DNA of 64,000 nucleotides, from the NCBI GenBank assembly GCA_030035585.1, contig CM057477.1, positions 63,841,447 through 63,905,446 of the forward strand, given 5' to 3'. This document shows, in pieces, positions 57,226 through 64,000 of the stretch. A program made the translations under genes and the position numbers. Within the stretch, counting starts at the first letter, position 1. Every line of letters begins with the position of its first letter. Under the pieces are notes generated by a model. That model was not told where the DNA came from. It saw only the letters and a program-made list of their open reading frames with translations, and ran no database searches. The stretch is from Dugong dugon. Lineage: Eukaryota; Chordata; Mammalia; Sirenia; Dugongidae.

Positions 57226-58812
57226 AAAGAATTGGTTGGTGTTCAGCCATTTCAGGAGGTAGCATATGATCAAGAACTGACGGTATTGAAGGAAGAGGTC
57301 CAAGCTGCACTGAAGGCAGTGTTGAAAAACAAGGCTCCAGGAACTGACAGAATACCAATTGAGATGTTTCAACAAATGGATACAGTGCTGGAAGGGCTCG
57401 CTCATTCTATGCCAAGAAATTTGGAAGACAGCTACCTGGCCAGTCGACTGGAAGAGATCCATCTTTGTACCCATTCCAAAGAAAGGAGATCCAACAGAAT
57501 GTGGAAATTATCAAACAATATCATTAATATCACACACAAACAAAATTTTGCTGAAGATCATTCAAAAGTGGCTGCAGCAATACATCAACAGAGAACTCCC
57601 AGAAATTCAACCAGGATTCAGAAGAGGGCGTGGAACGAAGGATATCATTGCTGATGTCAGATGGATCATGGCTGAAAGCAGAGAATACCAGAAAGATGTT
57701 CACCTGTGTTTTATTGACTATGCAAAGGCATTCGACTGTGTGGATCATAACAAATTATGGATAACATTGCAAAGAATGGGAACTCCAGAACATTTAATTG
57801 TGCTTATGAAGAACTTGTACTTAGACCAAGAGGCAGTCATTAGAACAGAACAAGGGGACTGCATGGTTTAAAGTCAGGAAAGGTGTGTGCCAGGGTTGTA
57901 TCCTTTCACTATACTTATTCAATCTGTATGCTGAGCAAATAATCCAAGAAACTGGACTATACGAAGAAGAACAGGGCATCAGGATTGGAGGAAGACTCAT
58001 TAACAACCTGCGATATGCAGATGACACAACCTTGCTTACTGAAAGTGGAGAGGACTCGAAGCACTTACTGATGAAGATCAAAGACCACAGCTTTCAGTAG
58101 GGATTACACCTCAACATAAAGAAAACAAAATCCTCACAACTGGACCAATAAGCAACATCATGATAAACGGAGAAAAGATGGAAGTTGTCAAGGATTTTAT
58201 TTTACGTGGATCCACAATCAACACCCATGGAAGCAGCAGTCAAGAAATCAAAAGGTGCATTGCATTGGGCAAATCAGCTGCAAAAGACCTCTTTAAAGAG
58301 TTAAAAAGCAAAGATGTCACCTTGAAGACTAAGGTGCGCCTGATCCAAGCCATGGTGTTTTCAGTCACCTCATATGTATGTGAAAGCTGGACAATGAATG
58401 AGGAAGACTGAAGAAGAACTGATGCCTTTGAATTATGGTGTTGGTGAAGAATCTTGAATATACTATGAACTGCTGGAAGAACAAACAAATCTGTCTTGGG
58501 AGAAGTACAGCCAGAATGCTTATTAGAAGCAAGGATGGCGAGACTTCATCTCACACACTTTGGGCATATTATCAGGAGGGACCAGTCCCTGGAGAGGGAC
58601 GTCATGCTTCATAAAGTAGAGGGTCAGCGAAAAAGAGGAAGACCCTCAATGAGCTGGATTCACACAGTGGCTGCAGCAATGGCCTCAAACAGCAATGATT
58701 GTGAGGATGGCGCAGGACCAGGCACTGTTTGTAAGTAGTTGTTGTAGGTGTTGTACATAGGGTCGCTATAAGTTGGGATCGACTCAATGGCTGCTAACAG
58801 CAACAACACAGA
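57226..58812 (+). mobile_element. RTE-class LINE, reverse transcriptase region and 3' tail, degenerate
   Basis: Reading across frames there are successive RT blocks: IPKKGDPTECGNYQTISLIS, a fingers region with PGFRRGRGTKDII, the catalytic aspartate motif CFIDYAKAFDCVDHNKLW (frame 57359-57871), the second catalytic motif RYADDTTLLTE (57885-58100), and the thumb DFILRGSTINTHG...VRLIQAMVFSVTS (58160-58411). Each block sits in a different frame or ends at a stop, so no active enzyme is encoded. The 3' end, gggtcgctataagttgggat then cagcaacaacac, is the same tail that ends AfroSINEs. The 5' endonuclease region is missing. Confidence 0.92.
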
Positions 58813-58890
58813 AAAAACAACTGGCAATATTTCACAGTTAAGGGACATCATCTTCTCGTTTGACTAAGAGAGCAATTTTAAGAGACTTGG

Positions 58891-59411
58891 TGTCTTGGTT
58901 ATCTAATGCTGCTATAACAGAAGTACCACAAGTGGATGGCTTTAACAAACAGAAATTTACTCTCTCGCAGTCTGGGAGGCTAACAGTCCGAATTCAGTGT
59001 GCTGGCTCCAGGGGAAGGTGCTCTCTCTTTCTTTCGGCTCTAGGGGAAGGTCCTTGTCATCAATCTTCCCCTGGACTAGAAGCTTATCAGTGCAGGGACC
59101 CCAGGTCCAAAGGGTGTACGCTCCTGGCTCTGCTTTCTTGGTAGTATCAGGTCCTCCTGTGTCTCTGCTCACTTCTCTCTTTTATGTCTCAAAAGAGATT
59201 GACTCAAGGTACAACCTAATCTTGTAGATTGAGTCCTGCCTCATTAACATAACTGCCTCTAATCCTGCCTCATTCGCATCATAGAGTTAGGTTTACAACA
59301 CATGGGAAAATCCCATCAGATGACAAAATGGTGGACAGTCACACAATACTGGGAATCATGGCCTAGCCAAGTTGACACACATTTTTGGGGGACACAATTT
59401 AATCTATAACA
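58891..59411 (-). mobile_element. Solo LTR, common MaLR-like family, perfect 5-bp duplication
   Basis: tgtcttggttatctaatgct ... cacaatttaatctataaca, flanked by CTTGG at 58886-58890 and 59412-59416. 521 bp. Confidence 0.95.
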
Positions 59412-60067
59412 CTTGGTATTTTGAGAGCAACTTTCTGGCCAAGTAGTGGGAACAAGAGCTACCACTTTCCTTCCAAGCAGTCTTTTTAGGCTTCAGAAAT
59501 GGACAGTAGCTACAGCAAATCCCATTAAGTGGCTATTTCTTTAAAGGAATTTGAAATCTGAGAGTTAATAGGATTAGAAGGTTTAAAGGAAAATTCTGAG
59601 TTTTTTAATTTTCACTGCATTAGGAAAATAGAGTGATTTATGCTTTGCAGGAATACTGAATGGCACCTGTAGCTCAAAGATCATTATTACAACAGGCATA
59701 AAGTAAGTACACTTTTATTTAGATGGTCTTTATCTCCTCTTCTTCCTCTATTTCTTAGAGTTTGCCACTAGTGAAATTTTCTTCAACTACCACACTTGGA
59801 TCCATTAATTGATAATCAGACTCAGCAGTCAGTAGTCAGAGGTGTTCTTGAGTCTTCCGCAGTCTATCAATGTGTGGGTGCAGCTGAGTCATTCCCAGGC
59901 CCAACATAATGGTGTTATAGTCCCTACAGTAGTGTCTCTCCAGTCAAGAGAAAGCAAGCTGATAAGTCAGATTCAGTTTAATTTAATGGATAATTAAAGA
60001 GTGGAAATGACTACAATTCCAGTTCTACATGTTGGTACGCATTCTTTTGATTCCAACAACCTAAATA
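59412..60067. other. No feature recognised
   Basis: Unique-looking, no supported feature. Confidence 0.5.
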
Positions 60068-60285
60068 CTTCTTACGCAAATAACGCACGCCTTCTATGTT
60101 TGTTTGCTAACCACTCCGGCCCTCTGTGAGGTATTTTCATATGCGCGCTATGCCAATTTTTTTTTTTAACAGCAACATGTAAAAAAAATTGGCATAGCAG
60201 CACTTATGAAGATACCTTGCGGTGGGTAGGGGGAGTGCGTGGTTAACAAATGTAGAAGGTGTGTGTTATTTGTGCAAAAATACAA
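60068..60285. repeat. Long imperfect palindrome, arms about 95-100 bp
   Basis: The left arm (about 60071-60167) and right arm (about 60180-60278) are inverted. Matching blocks are caaataacgcacgccttcta against the reverse complement of tagaaggtgtgtgttatttg, gtatttteat-type centre, and a perfect inner ctatgccaatttttttt / aaaaaaaattggcatag. The loop is about 12 nt. Probably a palindromic MITE; I cannot name the family. Confidence 0.75.
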
Positions 60286-60334
60286 TATTGAGTAGTTCCC
60301 TAAAGTAGAATCTTAAGAGTAGAAGGGGTTTAAA

Positions 60335-60822
60335 AAAAACTTTTTATTGAAGTATAACATTTGTTGTTATTGTTAGGTGCCGTTGAGTCAGTTCTGACTC
60401 ATAGCAATCCTATAACAATAGAAGGAAACACTGTCCAGTCCTGCACCATCCTCACAATCATTGCTATGTTTGAGCACATTATTGCAGCCACTGTGTCAGT
60501 CTGTCTCCTTGAGGGTCTTCCTCTTGTTTGCTGACCCTCTACTTTACCAAGCATGATATCCTTCTCCAGGGACTAGTCCCTCTTAATAACGTGTCTAGAG
60601 TATGTGAGACAAAGTCTTGCCTTAAGGAGCAAACATACATACATACAAAAAAAAGGCACATCTTGTAAGTATATAGCTCAATAATTTTTCATAAACTGAA
60701 CACACTCATGCAACCAGCACCTAGATCCATATACAGATCATCACCAGCACCCTGGAGTTCCCCCTTGTGCTCCTAGAAGTGTCTTTGAAAGGTTATTTTA
60801 TACATCTCCCTACCTTTAGGTG
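60335..60822. mobile_element. Old L1-type fragment interrupted by an RTE 3' end
   Basis: ttttattgaagtataacatt before and tagctcaataatttttcata, accagcacctagatccatat after the insert belong to one old L1M-like 3' element. Confidence 0.45.
60362..60612 (-). mobile_element. RTE LINE 3' end
   Basis: ttgttaggtgccgttgagtc, tcctgcaccatcctcacaat, accaagcatgatatccttct. Confidence 0.9.
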
Positions 60823-60979
60823 GAGCCCTGGTAGTGCAGTGGTTAAGAGCTCAGGCTGCTAACCAGAAGGTTGGCAACTTGAATCCACCAGCCACTCCTT
60901 GGAAACCCTATGGGGCAGTTCTACTCTGTCCTATAGGGTTGCTATGAGTTGAAACTGACTAACAACAACAGCAACCTTT
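60823..60979 (+). mobile_element. AfroSINE with target duplication
   Basis: gagccctggtagtgcagtgg to gaaactgactaacaacaaca, with cctttaggt on both sides. Confidence 0.94.
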
Positions 60980-62434
60980 AGGTAGGCCCATGTCTGAATA
61001 TACCTACTTAGGTGGACAGAATCTTCCAATTTTTTTTTTTTACTTTGTTGTGTAGGATTTTAGAAATCTTAGAAAATTAATAGTTTTACCATGCATAAAC
61101 TCGTTTAGGTTACTGCAAGCTAGTCATGGCAAGGCATGCAAACGAGACCTGACAATATTCATTTAGAACCGGAGAATCAGAATTAACAATTACAATTACA
61201 ATGTTAGTTCAATGGATAAAGTTTAAATCTTTAGACTTCAGGCTTTTACCTTTAACGAGACGTCTTGGGAGGAAGGCTTACCCAGGACTTGAACTCGGTA
61301 GAGGTCCCTCATAGCTAGCGTCTAAGGTTGGCAGCAGCGGTGGACAGAATCACAGTTCCATCTCTGCCTTCTCTCAGTAAGTGAGTAGAAATTTAAGGTT
61401 TATATGTGAATTTGTCACCTTGGTTCCACATGACAAGGGCCAGTATGGCATCAAAGACTAGTATGTTATGTCTTCTCTGTAGGGTTTGAGAGTAGCTGAA
61501 TGATGCATCTTCTCTTTAAGGTTAGAGATTAGGGTGGTTATTTAGATTTATGTTATGTGTTCCTGTGTCATAAAATGCTGGGTCAAAGTGAACTTAAAGA
61601 TTGTTTATGTTCTTTACATACTTTACATGCTACTACATTTTTATGTCTAAGTTCAGAAATTTTCTAAATAACTTTCTTACAACTTACAGGTTTCTAATGA
61701 CATAGTTAATGCTAGAGTCTTACAAAGGTATACATATTTCTAAGTCCATATAATGAATGCTTATACATATGTATTTTGAAAGCATAATAGTAAAACCTAT
61801 ACCTTATGGGATTTAAGATCATTTTAGAAAATACAGAACATATTTATTTATCTCTATAAATAGAAAAAATTCAAATAGGCAAGATCAAACTATGATGTCT
61901 AAGAATGCCATTTTGCTGACAAAACTATAAAAAATGCAAAGAAGTGATTACTATGAAATCAGGATAGTGATTACTTTGAGGGAGGGAAGTGATTGAGATG
62001 AAATGGGATTCGTTTAGTTCAGGGCCGCAAAATGATGATATTCTCTAGCCATTCTTTTTTAATGATATTAATTTATAAAGGACACTTTCCTTCATCCATG
62101 ATTTGGTTATAGAGTGGTACAGTTCCTATAGGAAGGCAGGATAGATAAATGCTTGATTCTTTCCCTTTATTTTTTGGTTTTCAAGATAATGAATTGGTTT
62201 CCTATAATCACTTGTAGGTGATCAACTAGGTTTTTAAAAAAGATAGATGAAGACATGGATTTAAATATATTTTATGAGTTTCAATCACTTGCAGTTATTT
62301 TCATTATTGAGACTCAGATTGTTCCATCTTTGGCCAGTAGGAGCCTCTTCAAGTTGGCTCCAGAGTCCTTTTGATGTGATCCTAGTAGTCTGATAAATTC
62401 CTTAAATTCTTTTCTTCCTTTCTTTTTGGTTGTT
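60980..62434. other. No feature recognised
   Basis: AT-rich, no ORF above 60 codons and no repeat that I can name. Confidence 0.5.
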
Positions 62435-62515
62435 GTAGAGAATCTACATAACAAAACATACACTAATTCAATAGTTTCTATATGTACAGTTCAGTAACAT
62501 TGATTACATTCTGTT
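62435..62515 (-). mobile_element. L1 3' UTR scrap
   Basis: gttgttgtagagaatctaca, caaaacatacactaattcaa, gtacagttcagtaacattga as at 11420 and 49620. Confidence 0.65.
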
Positions 62516-63080
62516 CCCTTGCTTTGATTTTCTTCTTCACTGACTCATATTACCTATGTTAGATCTTCTCTGGCTATCAGCAGTTTGTCATTTCCTCTCA
62601 AGTGTTTTTTTTTAAATCTTTGTTTTTTTATTATTAAAATTTTTTCTCCTTTTTTACTTTCTATTTCTCTTAAAGCATTGTCTATTGTTTCATTCATTCT
62701 CAGGTTTCTTCTAGTTTAATCTTCATTTCTGAAATGCCTTTTTCTTTTTTTATTCTTGCCTGAGTTCTGTCACCTCATTTCTGAGTTTTTCTAATTCCAA
62801 TTAATGTTCTTTTCATGTCTTGTATCATTTTCTCATGTCTTATTTTGAAATAGAATGTTATAATTCTGCTATGTGTGGAGGGCATGTCTTTCTGGCATAT
62901 TTTTATGATCTGTAGGGATGTTATTCCTCTTATTCTATTCTTTATCTTATAATATCTTTGTATGGGATAATAATGACTCTGCTATTATTCATTATTGTGT
63001 AAGAGTTAGTTTTCCTGACCTTTTAGAAGGAGGTATGTTCCAGTGTAGCTTTTCTAATGTCATAGAGATCTTTCTTCCAT
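62516..63080. other. T-rich sequence, unassigned
   Basis: Possibly decayed L1 in reverse; no firm landmark. Confidence 0.4.
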
Positions 63081-63081
63081 T

Positions 63082-64000
63082 ATTTATTATTATTATTTTA
63101 ATTATTGAGTTTTTGGTGAAGGTTTACACAGCAAGTTAGGTTCCAGTTTGACAGTTTCCACACAAATTGTTCATTGCATTAGTTACATTTATCACAATTT
63201 GTCAATGTTCTCTTTAATTGTGTCTATACCCAACCATATGTGCTCACTCATTTTTTACTTTGGTTGTGCTATGCTCGCTACATCCACATTTGGTGCTGCT
63301 TTTCCCATCACCAAAAATAACAAGTCTCTATGGTCTAAAGCATACTTCCCTCCCCCTTCTCCCTGGTAACCACCAATGCACATTGGTCTCTATATTTATC
63401 TGTTCTTGTCTTCTTATAAAAGAGGGATCCTACAATATTTATCCTTATATGCTTGGCTTGTTTCATTCAGCATTATGTCCTCCAGGTTCATCCATGTTAT
63501 AATGTTTGGTTGACTCATTGTTCTTTACGGTTGTGTAATATTCCTTTGTATGTATGTACCGCAGTTTTCTTACATCCATCTGCTCATAGGAACTTTGGTT
63601 GTTTCCGTTTTTTTGCTATTGTGAACAAAGCTGCAACGAACATAGGAGTGCATATATCTGTTCATGTCAGTACTTTTAGATCTCTAGGGTATATCCCTAG
63701 GAGTGAGATTGCTGGATTGCAGGGTAGTTCTATATCTAGTTTTTTGAGGAAGTGCAATACTGTTTTCCACAGTGGTTGTACCATTTTACAGTCCCACCAG
63801 CAACGGATAAGGGTTCTAATCTCCCCACATCCTCCCCAACATTTGTTATTATTAGTATTTTTAATCAGTGCCATTTGAGTTGGAGTGAGATAGTATCTCA
63901 CTGTAGATTTGATTTGCATCTCTTTAATGGCTAATGACCATATCTTTTCATGTACTTGTTGGATGCTTATGTCTTCTTTATTGAAAATTCTGTTCGTGTC
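63082..64000 (-). mobile_element. L1 3' end running off the window
   Basis: Reverse 3' UTR (ggtgaaggtttacacagcaa) followed by reverse ORF2 C-terminus (gtgaacaaagctgcaacgaa, ccacagtggttgtaccattt, aatcagtgccatttgagttg). ORFs here are antisense or broken ORF2. Confidence 0.9.

Noticed and set aside
57232-57871. 140- and 170-codon ORFs
   Set aside because: These are overlapping frames of the degenerate RTE LINE. Frameshifts between the RT motifs rule out a functional enzyme.
8883-60979. tRNA genes suggested by the ggtggcgcagtggttaag / gttcgaatcc motifs
   Set aside because: They are the tRNA-derived heads of AfroSINEs: they lack a closed acceptor stem and are followed by the SINE body.
61130-61390. 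Possible mitochondrial or tRNA-derived insertion (ttagttcaatggataaag...)
   Set aside because: No contiguous mitochondrial gene order or cloverleaf could be supported by eye.
1-64000. CRISPR arrays, operons or prokaryotic mobile systems
   Set aside because: No regularly spaced short repeats and no dense coding; spliced TPT1 and mammalian repeats show a vertebrate nuclear genome.

Overview
This is a mammalian nuclear window dominated by transposable elements. The lineage looks afrotherian, most likely elephant (Proboscidea). The main clue is more than thirty copies of a tRNA-derived SINE (gccctggtggcgcagtggttaag ... atagggtcgctatgagtcggaatcgactcgacggca), which I recognise as the AfroSINE/PSINE type. 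It is accompanied by RTE-class LINEs sharing the same 3' tail, L1 copies with a distinctive 3' UTR, and many solo LTRs of one MaLR-like family. No search was run, so the species is an inference.

Only one protein-coding gene is visible: TPT1 (TCTP), minus strand, about 30830 down to 27105. All six exons are present with canonical GT/AG splice sites. The 519-nt CDS (172 codons plus stop) is intact and its stop codon is the first codon of exon 6. Upstream lies a CpG-rich promoter with a TATA box, a 5'-TOP-type start and two CRE-like sites. Intron 5 carries the H/ACA snoRNA SNORA31. A second SNORA31-like gene lies about 0.8 kb beyond the TPT1 poly(A) site, and its stem has compensatory base changes. 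The block 25426-32835 holds no lineage-specific transposon.

Left flank (1-25425): an L1 3' half (1-2885), a dimeric tandem repeat split by an LTR (3449-4985), an L2 with a nested LTR, a 560-bp polypurine tract, a Tigger-like MITE, a large L1 with nested insertions (12848-15310), an RTE copy (20580-21560), an L2 split by a young L1 3' UTR with a 17-bp target duplication (22500-23812), and scattered SINEs and solo LTRs.

Right flank (32836-64000): a SINE cluster, then a complete but coding-dead endogenous retrovirus (35291-42390). It has paired LTRs, a 4-bp target duplication, a tRNA-Ser-like primer site, a polypurine tract and two separate envelope-TM remnants. Beyond it are more solo LTRs, RTE 3' ends, a triple nest (L2, SINE, LTR at 51405-52340), a degenerate RTE reverse transcriptase (57226-58812), a roughly 220-bp palindrome (60068-60285) and a minus-strand L1 running off the window. 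No tRNA or rRNA gene, CRISPR array or prokaryotic feature was seen. Boundaries of repeats without target duplications are approximate to about 10-20 bp.
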